Assembly (NCBI RefSeq): GCF_036046055.1
Contig: NZ_CP107939.1
Span: forward strand, 6,386,001 to 6,450,000
Source of the DNA: Nocardia sp. NBC_00403
Lineage (GTDB): Bacteria > Actinomycetota > Actinomycetes > Mycobacteriales > Mycobacteriaceae
DNA length: 64,000 nt
Reading direction: 5' to 3'
This document shows positions 1 through 7,890 of the stretch, piece after piece (within the stretch, counting starts at the first letter, position 1; every line of letters starts with the position of its first letter). The position numbers and the translations under genes are program-made. The notes below the pieces were generated by a model. It did not search any database. It was not told where the DNA came from and saw only the letters and a program-made list of their open reading frames with translations.

Positions 1-117
1 CCTCATAATTCTCCTCCGCTGGCGCCCATTGATTTCCGATCCTTCGTACTGCCAGTATCGGATCACGTACCAGCGGTACACCAGGATCTGCGACAGCACA
101 TCGATCGAGGCGCGAAC

Positions 118-1056
118 ATGAACGAACAGCCCGACAGCACCGACCCGACCGACCTCCGACGACCGGACCGGCAGTCGACCGTGGCCGTCGAGGGCGCCGA
201 GCTGGCGGTGTTCGAATGGGGCGATCCGGCCGCGGAACCCCTTGTCCTCGTGCACGGCGTCACCGATACCCATCGCGTCTGGACCAGGGTGGCGGCACTG
301 CTGAGCGACGGCTTCCGCGTGGTCACCTATGACGTGCGCGGCCACGGCCGGTCCGCGAAACCCGCTGCGCTGCCGGACTATCGACTCGAGCGGCTCGCCG
401 CGGACTTCTACGCCGTGATCGACACAGTCAGCCCGCGCAGCCCGGTGCATGTGTGCGGCCACGGCTGGGGCGCGGTGCAGGTGTGGGAGGCAGTGTGCGA
501 TCCGCAGGCGAACACCAGGATCGCCTCGTTTACCGCCATCTCCGGCCCCAACCTCGACCATGTGGGAATACTGTTGCGCGACATCTCATCTCCGTCACGA
601 CACCTCCGCAGACTGGCCACCGACCCGGCCTGGATGCTATGCGGCGCCGAGTCAGCGCCCGCCGCCGTGCAACGTATCGCCTACCCACCACGAGTGCGTT
701 CCTGGCTGATCGAGCGGCTCGGCGGAGTCCCACGCGTATACGCGCCGATCGCGGCCACCTGGCACACCGATCTGCTCGCCGGAACCCGCATCGTGCGGGC
801 CAATCTGCTGCGCCATCTGCTGCGCCCACGGGATCGGCACACGGCGGTGCCGGTCCAGCTGGTGGTCGACACCACCGACGTGTTCGTGCCGCCGTTCCTC
901 TATGACAGCAGTGCCCCTTGGGTGGATCGCCTGTGGCGCTGCGCGATTCCCGCCGACCACTGGCTCCCGGTGACCGAGCCGCTGCTCGTCGCCGAGGCCA
1001 TCGCCAACTTCGTCGAAGACCTGCACGCGGCCGACGCGACCATCCCGCGCCGCTAG
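118..1056 (+). CDS. Alpha/beta hydrolase (EphD-like fold) lacking the nucleophile
   Basis: A 312-aa alpha/beta-hydrolase. The oxyanion region reads LVHG near residue 44, and the sequence around VVTYDVRGHGRS and SGPNLDHVG resembles the N-terminal hydrolase domain of mycobacterial EphD-type proteins. Those carry GHDWG or similar at the nucleophile elbow; here it reads GHGWG, so residue 116 is Gly instead of Asp or Ser. The candidate catalytic His (H281, ADHW) is kept. The change is one base away from an Asp codon (GGC versus GAC). Known of the family: epoxide-hydrolase-type enzymes use Asp as nucleophile. Inference: inactive or repurposed. The ATG follows GAGG by a suitable spacing. A separate SDR gene lies just downstream, which recalls the hydrolase-SDR fusion of EphD, although that SDR is of another type. 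Confidence 0.75.
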   Translation: MNEQPDSTDPTDLRRPDRQSTVAVEGAELAVFEWGDPAAEPLVLVHGVTDTHRVWTRVAALLSDGFRVVTYDVRGHGRSAKPAALPDYRLERLAADFYAVIDTVSPRSPVHVCGHGWGAVQVWEAVCDPQANTRIASFTAISGPNLDHVGILLRDISSPSRHLRRLATDPAWMLCGAESAPAAVQRIAYPPRVRSWLIERLGGVPRVYAPIAATWHTDLLAGTRIVRANLLRHLLRPRDRHTAVPVQLVVDTTDVFVPPFLYDSSAPWVDRLWRCAIPADHWLPVTEPLLVAEAIANFVEDLHAADATIPRR

Positions 1057-1256
1057 CCGGTGCTCGCCACCGACGCAGCCCGACAACGGACGGAGACGAT
1101 GTCCGATGCCGCCCACACGCTGACACGGGCCGCGGTGCTGCGCGGGTGACGAGCACCCTCGACGGTGCAGCCGGGGTGCGACCAGCGCGCCGAGCCCTCG
1201 ATGCGACAATGAATGCGTCAACCGCCCCAGTTCACGAAGGATAAACCCGCATTCCG

Positions 1257-2714
1257 ATGGCCGAGAACACCGCGTCGACCTCGCCCGATACCCAGGCCAT
1301 CGACCCGGCCGAACTGGCCATTTGCCTGCGTGTGCTGGAACAGGCCGGGCAGCTGGACAAGGACGATCCCCATTCGATCGCCGTGCAGCGCGCCGTCGGG
1401 CACATGTTCAAGAAGCTCAAGCTCCGCCGTCGCAGCGAGGCAAGGGACGCGGTTGCGGCCGCGGATCGCTCGGTGGTCGCGGCGACGGCGACCGGGTCGC
1501 CCAATCGGATCGATGACGAGACCGCGGGCATCCCGCTGACCTCGAACGCCGCGGGCGCGAGCGCGGGCACCCTGCTCCGGCCGCGCCCCTGCTACATGTG
1601 CAAGCAGCGCTACACCCGCGTCGACGCCTTCTACCACCAGCTCTGCCCGGAGTGCGCGGCCAGCAGCCATGCCAAGCGAGACGCGAGGACCGATCTGACC
1701 GGCCGTCGCGCGCTGCTGACCGGCGGTCGCGCCAAGATCGGCATGTACATCGCACTGCGACTGCTGCGCGACGGCGCACACACCACCATCACCACACGTT
1801 TCCCCAACGATGCCATCCGCCGCTTCGCCGCCATGGACGACAGCGCGGACTGGCTGCATCGACTGCGGATCGTCGGCATCGACCTGCGTGACCCCGCTCA
1901 AGTAGTCGCTCTCGCCGACGATGTCGCCGCACAGGGCCCGCTCGATATTCTCATCAACAATGCCGCGCAGACCGTGCGCCGCTCCCCCGGCGCCTACAGC
2001 GCACTCGTCGATGCCGAATCCGGTCCGCTGCCCGCGGGCGCGCTGCCGGACATGGTGAGCTTCGGCAAAACGATGCAGGCGCATCCGACCGCGCTGACTG
2101 CCTCGCTCACGCCGAGTCTGACCGCCACGGACGTCGCCGAACTGGCGTTGGTCGCGGGATCGGCGACACCGGAACGCATTTCGCGCGGCGTTGCGATCGA
2201 CGCGGGCGGTCTGGTGCCGGATCTGGCGCATACCAACAGCTGGGTGCAGACCGTCGCCGAGGTCGATCCGACCGAACTGCTCGAGGTGCAGCTGTGCAAC
2301 TCGGTCGCGCCGTTCATTCTGGTGTCCCGGCTACGTCCCGCCATGGCCGCGTCGCCGGCGCGACGCAAGTACGTCGTCAACGTTTCCGCCATGGAAGGCC
2401 AGTTCTCCCGCGCCTACAAGGGCCCCGGCCATCCGCACACCAATATGGCCAAGGCCGCGCTGAATATGCTCACCCGCACCAGCGCCAAGGAAATGCTCGA
2501 GGAAGATTCGATCCTGATGACCGCCGTCGACACCGGCTGGATCACCGACGAGCGCCCGCACTACACGAAGGTCCGCCTGGCCGAGGAAGGCTTCCATGCC
2601 CCGCTCGACCTGGTCGACGGGGCAGCTCGGGTCTACGATCCGATCGTCCAGGGTGAAAGCGGCACAGACCTGTACGGCTGCTTCCTCAAGGACTACCAAC
2701 CGTCGCCCTGGTGA
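1257..2714 (+). CDS. SDR-family protein with N-terminal zinc ribbon
   Basis: A 485-aa protein. Residues 1-105 are a charged, low-complexity N-terminal region. A CxxC pair at C112/C115 and a second at C130/C133 form a likely zinc ribbon. A Rossmann SDR domain starts near residue 142 (LLTGGRAKIG) and contains the conserved NNAAQT segment. The SDR catalytic YxxxK is not intact: in the stretch HTNMAKAAL the Lys is present but the residue four before it is Thr. The protein is probably a cytoplasmic NAD(P)-binding protein whose dehydrogenase activity is doubtful; the zinc ribbon suggests binding to protein or nucleic acid. The start has GAAGGA upstream. Substrate unknown. Confidence 0.75.
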   Translation: MAENTASTSPDTQAIDPAELAICLRVLEQAGQLDKDDPHSIAVQRAVGHMFKKLKLRRRSEARDAVAAADRSVVAATATGSPNRIDDETAGIPLTSNAAGASAGTLLRPRPCYMCKQRYTRVDAFYHQLCPECAASSHAKRDARTDLTGRRALLTGGRAKIGMYIALRLLRDGAHTTITTRFPNDAIRRFAAMDDSADWLHRLRIVGIDLRDPAQVVALADDVAAQGPLDILINNAAQTVRRSPGAYSALVDAESGPLPAGALPDMVSFGKTMQAHPTALTASLTPSLTATDVAELALVAGSATPERISRGVAIDAGGLVPDLAHTNSWVQTVAEVDPTELLEVQLCNSVAPFILVSRLRPAMAASPARRKYVVNVSAMEGQFSRAYKGPGHPHTNMAKAALNMLTRTSAKEMLEEDSILMTAVDTGWITDERPHYTKVRLAEEGFHAPLDLVDGAARVYDPIVQGESGTDLYGCFLKDYQPSPW

Positions 2715-2784
2715 ATCGCCGCCGCGTGACCTCCGACGCGGGCAGAATCGCATCGAGACCGATCCGACAACCCCAAGGGGCACC

Positions 2785-3564
2785 ATGGCCAATCACGGCG
2801 GGCTCGGCGCGCTGGTGCGCGACCTGTTGCCACTGCTGCGCTGGTCGAACATCCGCTTCGTGCTGGGCGGGTTGAGTCTGCTGCGCACGGGGCAGGTCGG
2901 CGACGGCCGTGAGGCCGCACTGCGCGACCACGTGCTCACCAACGCCACGGCGGGTGATCCGGAGAGCGTGCTCGCCACCATCGACGATTTCGCCCGCAAT
3001 CGCAGCATGCTGATGAATATCGGAGACGAAAAAGGGCTGATTTTGGATGCGGCGGTCCGGCGGGCCACCCCGACACTGCTGCTCGAACTGGGCACCTACT
3101 GCGGCTACAGCGCGGTGCGCGTGGGGCGGCTGATACCCGCGGACGCACGGCTGGTGTCGGTGGAGGCCAGCCCCGCCAATGCCGAGATCGCCCGCGCTGT
3201 CATCGAACACGCCGGATTGACGGATCGGGTCAGCGTGGTGGTCGGCAAGATCGGCGACGGCGGCACGACGGTGCAGCGGCTGCTCGACGAGTACGGATTC
3301 GCCGTCAGCGCACTGGATTTCGTGTTCATCGATCATTGGAAGACCGCATATCTGCCGGACCTGAAAACGATCATCGCAGCGAATTGGCTGCATCCGGGGA
3401 CGATCGTGGTGGCCGATAACGTCAAAGTGCCCGGCGCACCGCGTTATCGGCGCTACCTGCGCGAGCACGAGGGCACCTCCTGGCGCACCATCGAACACAA
3501 GACTCACGTCGAATACCAGTCGCTGCTAACCGACCTGGTGCTCGAGTCCGAATATCTGGACTGA
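2785..3564 (+). CDS. COMT-like O-methyltransferase
   Basis: A 259-aa class I SAM-dependent methyltransferase of the catechol O-methyltransferase type. The SAM-binding motif reads LELGTYCGYSAVR. VEASPANAEIA carries the acidic residue for the SAM ribose. FVFIDHWK and VADNVK match the Mg2+-binding Asp and Asp-Asn of COMT. Known of the family: Mg2+-dependent methylation of catechol-like hydroxyls. The ATG at 2785 is chosen because AAGGGG lies 5 nt before it and the reading frame upstream is not convincing. It follows the zinc-ribbon SDR by 70 nt and could be co-transcribed. The substrate cannot be told from sequence. Confidence 0.85.
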   Translation: MANHGGLGALVRDLLPLLRWSNIRFVLGGLSLLRTGQVGDGREAALRDHVLTNATAGDPESVLATIDDFARNRSMLMNIGDEKGLILDAAVRRATPTLLLELGTYCGYSAVRVGRLIPADARLVSVEASPANAEIARAVIEHAGLTDRVSVVVGKIGDGGTTVQRLLDEYGFAVSALDFVFIDHWKTAYLPDLKTIIAANWLHPGTIVVADNVKVPGAPRYRRYLREHEGTSWRTIEHKTHVEYQSLLTDLVLESEYLD

Positions 3565-3656
3565 ACGCCGTCACCTGCATATGCCGTGCCGGCAGGCGAG
3601 CTGTGCGCTGCCGCTGCGCGACTGCACCACACCGCCGAAACGACTACGCTGAAAAC

Positions 3657-4040
3657 GTGCTGTACCGGCTGCTGGCCGACGTTACCGCCGCCGTGCACTT
3701 CGCCTTCGTGGCCTACGTGGTGGTCGGCGGATTTCTCGCGTGGCGCTGGCCGCGCACCATCTGGCTGCACTTGATCGCATTCGGATGGGGCTTCGGCACC
3801 GTCCTGTTCGGAGTCGATTGTCCGCTGACCTATCTGGAGAATTGGGCGCGCCACCGGGCCGGTGTGGCCGGGCTCCCGTCGAGTGGGTTCATCGACCACT
3901 ACCTGACCGGAGTGATCTACCCGGAGAGCGCGCTGGGGTTGGTGCGGGTGCTGGTTGCGGTGTGTGTCGCGGTGTCGTGGTCCGGATTCGCGTGGTTGTC
4001 GCGGCAGCGGGCGGGCAGCCGCGTACGAACTTCCGGATAG
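3657..4040 (+). CDS. DUF2784-type small membrane protein
   Basis: A 127-aa integral membrane protein with about three to four hydrophobic segments. The pattern (HFAFVAYVVVGGFLAWRWP, then WLHLIAFGWG, CPLTYLEN, GFIDHYL and a YP segment) is what I know as DUF2784, a family of unknown function. The GTG start at 3657 is chosen because the hydrophobic helix begins directly after it; further upstream the frame has non-membrane, Arg-rich sequence. It ends 50 nt before the convergent thioesterase. Confidence 0.8.
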   Translation: MLYRLLADVTAAVHFAFVAYVVVGGFLAWRWPRTIWLHLIAFGWGFGTVLFGVDCPLTYLENWARHRAGVAGLPSSGFIDHYLTGVIYPESALGLVRVLVAVCVAVSWSGFAWLSRQRAGSRVRTSG

Positions 4041-4090
4041 CCATGATCGCATCGGCCCGACACCCGGAATGGACTCGCCCCGAAGGGGTT

Positions 4091-4864
4091 TCACGCCACC
4101 GGGTGGTGGCGTGCCAAGCTCGCTGTGATCAGGTCGGCCACCTCGGCGACCTTCTCGTCCACATAGAAATGCCCACCCGCGAACACCGCACGCTCGAACC
4201 TTCCCGCGGTGTGATCGCGCCACTCGTCGGCCTGCGCCGGGACCACCGTGGGATCCTCGGTGCTCACCAGCGCGGCGATATCCCCGGCGAGTGGCCCATC
4301 CGCGCAGTAGACGTAGGTCTCCACCGCCTGATAGTCGCTGCGGACAGCAGGCAACACCAGCTCGGCGAGACCGGGGTCGTCGCGCAATATCCGCACCGAT
4401 GCCGGGTCGGTCGCCAACCGCTCCAGATCACCGATCAGCTCGTCGTCCGACGCGAGGTGCAGACGCCCCGGTTCCAGGTAGGTCGGCGCGGGACGGCCGG
4501 AGACGAACAGCGTGGTCACCGGCTGGCCTGCGCGCTCGAGCAGGCGGGCCGTTTCGAATGCCACCGTCGCTCCCATACTGTGGCCGAACAGCGCCAATCG
4601 CTCGACCGGCCCTTGGCGCAAGATCTCCTCGGCGATCCGACTCGTCAGCGTCTCCATATCCGAGATCAGGGGTTCGCCGAGCCGATCCTGCCGACCCGGA
4701 TACTGCACGGCGGCAACGGCAATACCGGGGCCGAGCTTCGCGGCCAACGTCCGGTACGCGGTAACGGACCCGCCGCCCGGCGGCATGCAGACCAGTTGGT
4801 GTCGCGCCGCGGCGTCGGCCCGCAGCACTCGCAACCAGTCCGTGGCCGCGATGGTTCGGCGCAC
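4091..4864 (-). CDS. Type II thioesterase (PKS/NRPS editing type)
   Basis: A 257-aa alpha/beta-hydrolase of the external (type II) thioesterase family. It has the N-terminal LVCMPPGGGS oxyanion segment, the nucleophile motif GHSMGA, a lid region, and the C-terminal GGHFYV catalytic His. Known of the family: releases stalled or wrong acyl groups from carrier proteins of modular synthases. The GTG start (4862-4864) has AAGGAG six bases upstream. No PKS or NRPS gene is adjacent; the nearest in the window is the Mas-like PKS at 51-57 kb, so a working link is only possible, not shown. It is divergent from the anti-sigma/sigma pair. Confidence 0.85.
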   Translation of the reverse strand: MRRTIAATDWLRVLRADAAARHQLVCMPPGGGSVTAYRTLAAKLGPGIAVAAVQYPGRQDRLGEPLISDMETLTSRIAEEILRQGPVERLALFGHSMGATVAFETARLLERAGQPVTTLFVSGRPAPTYLEPGRLHLASDDELIGDLERLATDPASVRILRDDPGLAELVLPAVRSDYQAVETYVYCADGPLAGDIAALVSTEDPTVVPAQADEWRDHTAGRFERAVFAGGHFYVDEKVAEVADLITASLARHHPVA

Positions 4865-5018
4865 GTCGATCTCCTTCTCGGTCGGAACAGCTCGTGAGCG
4901 GACATTCCTTTGTAGCAAGTTCGCGCCGCGGTGTGGGCCGATGTGGCCGCCCCTGGTCGGGTGTGGCGGGTTATTCTTGCCGCTCCGGTGAGCTGTTCGT
5001 ATCGACGAGGCGGTAGGC

Positions 5019-5447
5019 ATGACGGAGTGGACGACAGAGCAGGACAGCGGATCGACCACCATCGAGATTCGGGTGCCTGCACTGCTCGAGCAACTGGTGA
5101 TGCTGCGGGCCCTCGCCGAAACCGTCGCTCTTATCGCGGATTTCGGGCTCGACGAGGTCACCGACATTCGGCTGGCACTCGACGAGATCGCCACGGAGCT
5201 GATTCTCGACGCCGTTGCGGACACGACCATCGATTGCCGGTTCACCTATCGCGAGTCCGCGATGCTCGTGCGGGTCTCCTCCGTCGCCGCGTCGAATACT
5301 GTACCGGGCCAGGGTAGTTTCGGATGGCATATCGTGCGTACACTCACCGACACCGTGCACGCCGTACAGGCCCCGCTCGACGCCGCCACCGGCGGCTATC
5401 CGACCATCGTCGATTTCCACTGGGTGCGGGGCGGCTCCGATGGTTGA
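5019..5447 (+). CDS. Anti-sigma factor, RsbW/UsfX-like
   Basis: A 142-aa GHKL-type ATPase of the serine-kinase anti-sigma family. The N-box region reads RLALDEIATELI and the glycine-rich GQGSFGWHIVRTL lies near the C-terminus. Known of the family: it binds the partner sigma factor and is countered by an anti-anti-sigma protein. The sigma gene downstream overlaps it by 8 nt, so the two are translated together, as in the mycobacterial usfX-sigF pair. No anti-anti-sigma gene is seen in the window. Confidence 0.85.
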   Translation: MTEWTTEQDSGSTTIEIRVPALLEQLVMLRALAETVALIADFGLDEVTDIRLALDEIATELILDAVADTTIDCRFTYRESAMLVRVSSVAASNTVPGQGSFGWHIVRTLTDTVHAVQAPLDAATGGYPTIVDFHWVRGGSDG

Positions 5448-6258
5448 TGAGCAGGTCTCGTCACCGGCGCCGCGACCGCGGCGAGCTCGCCCAGGCACAG
5501 ATCCCTATGACAACATCGAACCACTGCTGACCGAACTCGCCGCTGTTCGCACAGACGATCCACACCGAGAGGTGTTGCGCCAGCGGGTAATCGAGCGTTG
5601 CCTGCCGCTCGCCGAGAACATCGCGCGCAAATTCAGCGGCCGTGGCGAGAATTTCGACGACTTGCTGCAGATCGCCAGAGTCGGCCTGGTGCAAACCGTC
5701 GACAGGTTCGACCCCGCCTTCGGTGCGTCGTTCCTGTCCTTCGCCGTGCCGACCATCATGGGCGAAGTACGACGACACTTTCGCGATCACACCTGGGCCT
5801 TACGAGTTCCACGGCGGCTCAAGGAAATTCAACAGGCGATTGGCCCGGCCACCGAAGAGCTGGCGCAGCGACTCGGCCGCATACCGAGGGCAAGGGAGAT
5901 CGCCGAGGAAATCGGCGCCGACCTGACCGAGGTCACCCAGGCGCTCATCGCACGCAACGCCTACCAAACCGCACCCCTCGACCCCTCGCCCAGCGGCGGC
6001 GATGACAGCCCTACGACCTCGGTACTGGACACCTACGGCGCCGACGAATCGAGCTATCGCACCGTCGAGGACTATTTGGCGGTCGAACCGCTCATTGCCG
6101 CGCTGCCCGAGCAGCAGCGTCAGGTGTTGATCATGCGTTTCTTCAAGTCCATGTCCCAGGCCCAGATCGCCGAACAGCTGGGCTGCTCCCAGATGAACGT
6201 CTCCCGCATCCTGTCCAAAACCCTCAACACGTTGCGCGAGCAGGCATTACGTGACTGA
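5440..6258 (+). CDS. sigF: Sigma-70 factor of the SigF/SigB stress group
   Basis: A 272-aa sigma factor without region 1.1. Region 2 carries DDLLQIARVGLVQTVDRFDP and FAVPTIMGEVRRHFRD. Region 3 carries the EIAEEIG helix-turn-helix. Region 4 carries the DNA-binding helix QIAEQLGCSQMNVSRILSK. This arrangement is typical of actinobacterial SigF-like alternative sigma factors for stress or stationary phase. The ATG overlaps the end of the anti-sigma gene by 8 nt (5440-5447). Orthology to a particular SigF copy cannot be settled because actinomycetes carry several paralogues. Confidence 0.85.
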   Translation: MVDEQVSSPAPRPRRARPGTDPYDNIEPLLTELAAVRTDDPHREVLRQRVIERCLPLAENIARKFSGRGENFDDLLQIARVGLVQTVDRFDPAFGASFLSFAVPTIMGEVRRHFRDHTWALRVPRRLKEIQQAIGPATEELAQRLGRIPRAREIAEEIGADLTEVTQALIARNAYQTAPLDPSPSGGDDSPTTSVLDTYGADESSYRTVEDYLAVEPLIAALPEQQRQVLIMRFFKSMSQAQIAEQLGCSQMNVSRILSKTLNTLREQALRD

Positions 6259-6276
6259 CCGAGCACCGCGCTGCCC

Positions 6277-7557
6277 TCAGAGCCGGGTATAGTTCTCGTT
6301 GTCCTGCTCGAACGCGGTGAGGATGTCCGGCGTCAGTGTCGGACGAGTGTCGGCGATGGCCGCAAGGTAGTCCGCAGTGCTCGCGGGTTCACCACTACCA
6401 CTGAGCATCTCACGTTCGAATGCAGTCTGGGCGCTCTTGCGTGCCGCGAACTCGATATCAGCGGGAGTGAAAAGTGCACTCGCGCTGACTAATCGGTCGA
6501 GATCGATGCGATCGCTGGCAGGCCCGAGATACCGAAGCCAAATTGCATTGCGGGCAGGCACATCCGGCGGACCGATCGGGATCACGTAGTCGAAACGACC
6601 CGGCCGCAGGAGGGCCGAGTCCAACGAACGCACGGAGTTCGTCGCGCACACCAGCAGGCGACTGTCCTTCTCCCGGAAGGCCGGAATCAACTTGAGCAGC
6701 TCATTGGTGACACCGTGCGCGGCGCTGGTTGCCGCACCCGAGCGGGCAACGGCGATCTCCTCGACTTCGTCGATGAAGAGCAAAAGTTCGTCGAGTTCCG
6801 CGATATCGTCGAACGTTTCTCGCAGTGAGGCCGCCAAGCCGCCCGACGCGGCCGCGGCCAACCTCGAGGGGAACAGCTCGACGAACGGCCAGCCCAGGCG
6901 CGAGGCCACTGCTTTCGCGAAACTCGTCTTGCCGGTGCCGGGTGGCCCGAACAAAATCACGCTCTTGGGCGTCTGCACACCATGACGTTCGGCGATGTCC
7001 CTATTCGCAAGCGGCAGCACGATCCGGCGTTCAATGACATCTTTCTCCCGGTCCATGCCTGCCATCGACTGCCACAGCCCCGGGGGCAGCAGTCGCCCAC
7101 CCAACTCGGTGAGCAGGCTGCTCTGCTCAGGGCCGAGGCGCTCGCGCATCTCGTAGTAGACCAAACCGTCGCGGCGCAGGTAGCCGGAGTTTTCGAAGGC
7201 GACAGCGCCCGTCGCCCCCGCGGGTAGCAGGGCGCAGATCCGCCGGACACCGGCGGTCCGCAGTCGCCGCTCGAGTTCGGCGAGCAAAGCGCTGCCGATA
7301 CCGCGTTCCCTCCAGCGCGACCCCAGCGCAACCAACAGCACCCAGGCGCGCTCGCCCTGTACCTCGGCAACCGCCATCCCGACCATCTCGGCACCGACCT
7401 CGGCAACCACCGCCGACAGCCCCTTCCGCGCCGCCGCCATCACCTCGGCAACGGCGAAGACGGGTTCGGCAGACCCAGGATTTCGACTCTGATCCCAGAT
7501 CTGGATCGCCTGATCCAGGTCGTCATCGCGAAAGTCGCGCAATCGCCACACCGGCAT
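6277..7557 (-). CDS. GNAT acetyltransferase-AAA ATPase fusion
   Basis: A 426-aa two-domain protein. Residues about 1-155 are a GNAT N-acetyltransferase domain with the acetyl-CoA loop SRWRERGIGSALL. Residues about 180-420 are an AAA+ ATPase with Walker A GPPGTGKTSFAKA (near 203), Walker B LLLFIDEVEE (near 257), sensor ATNSVRSLDSALLRPGRFD with arginine finger, and a C-terminal helical lid. The AAA part resembles FtsH/proteasomal-type ATPases but has no protease domain. Role inferred only: ATP-driven remodelling coupled to acetylation. The ATG has GAGG upstream; a GTG two codons earlier is possible. It ends 18 nt from the convergent sigma factor gene. Confidence 0.8.
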   Translation of the reverse strand: MPVWRLRDFRDDDLDQAIQIWDQSRNPGSAEPVFAVAEVMAAARKGLSAVVAEVGAEMVGMAVAEVQGERAWVLLVALGSRWRERGIGSALLAELERRLRTAGVRRICALLPAGATGAVAFENSGYLRRDGLVYYEMRERLGPEQSSLLTELGGRLLPPGLWQSMAGMDREKDVIERRIVLPLANRDIAERHGVQTPKSVILFGPPGTGKTSFAKAVASRLGWPFVELFPSRLAAAASGGLAASLRETFDDIAELDELLLFIDEVEEIAVARSGAATSAAHGVTNELLKLIPAFREKDSRLLVCATNSVRSLDSALLRPGRFDYVIPIGPPDVPARNAIWLRYLGPASDRIDLDRLVSASALFTPADIEFAARKSAQTAFEREMLSGSGEPASTADYLAAIADTRPTLTPDILTAFEQDNENYTRL

Positions 7558-7890
7558 GCACACCTCGACTCGGGTCCGGGTGCCCCACTTGTTTCCAGTG
7601 AACACCCATCGACGACACCCCGACAAGGACCCCCTCCGCCGCTGCGTTGCGGCCGGACGCCAGTGGCAGTTGGATGCCACCCCCAACAACAGGTGTCCTC
7701 GTTGCGGTGTAGAGGGCGGGCGTGTGGCACGCCATCGCCGATCCCGCCACAAGCTGCTGCGTTTTGCGCGCAGATTCCGGACAGTCGAGTACCGTATTCT
7801 GGATCCGCGAGGTGGTCACGGCAGCGCCCCTGAGATCATCATCCAGGCACGCGAAGTCGTTGGGGGCCAACGAGACCACTACCGTGTGCT
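7558..7890. other. Divergent intergenic region, no gene seen
   Basis: This 333-nt region separates the divergent GNAT-AAA and CoA-transferase genes and must hold both promoters. Open frames exist but have neither coding-like third positions nor recognisable protein sequence. No operator palindrome stood out. Confidence 0.5.

Noticed and set aside
1..117. Possible gene fragment at the left edge.
   Set aside because: No frame in the first 117 bases reads as a recognisable protein end; it is taken as upstream sequence of the first gene.
3586..4897. Long plus-strand frame opposite the type II thioesterase.
   Set aside because: The minus strand holds a complete thioesterase with its catalytic motifs and ribosome binding site, so the plus-strand frame is a shadow caused by GC bias.
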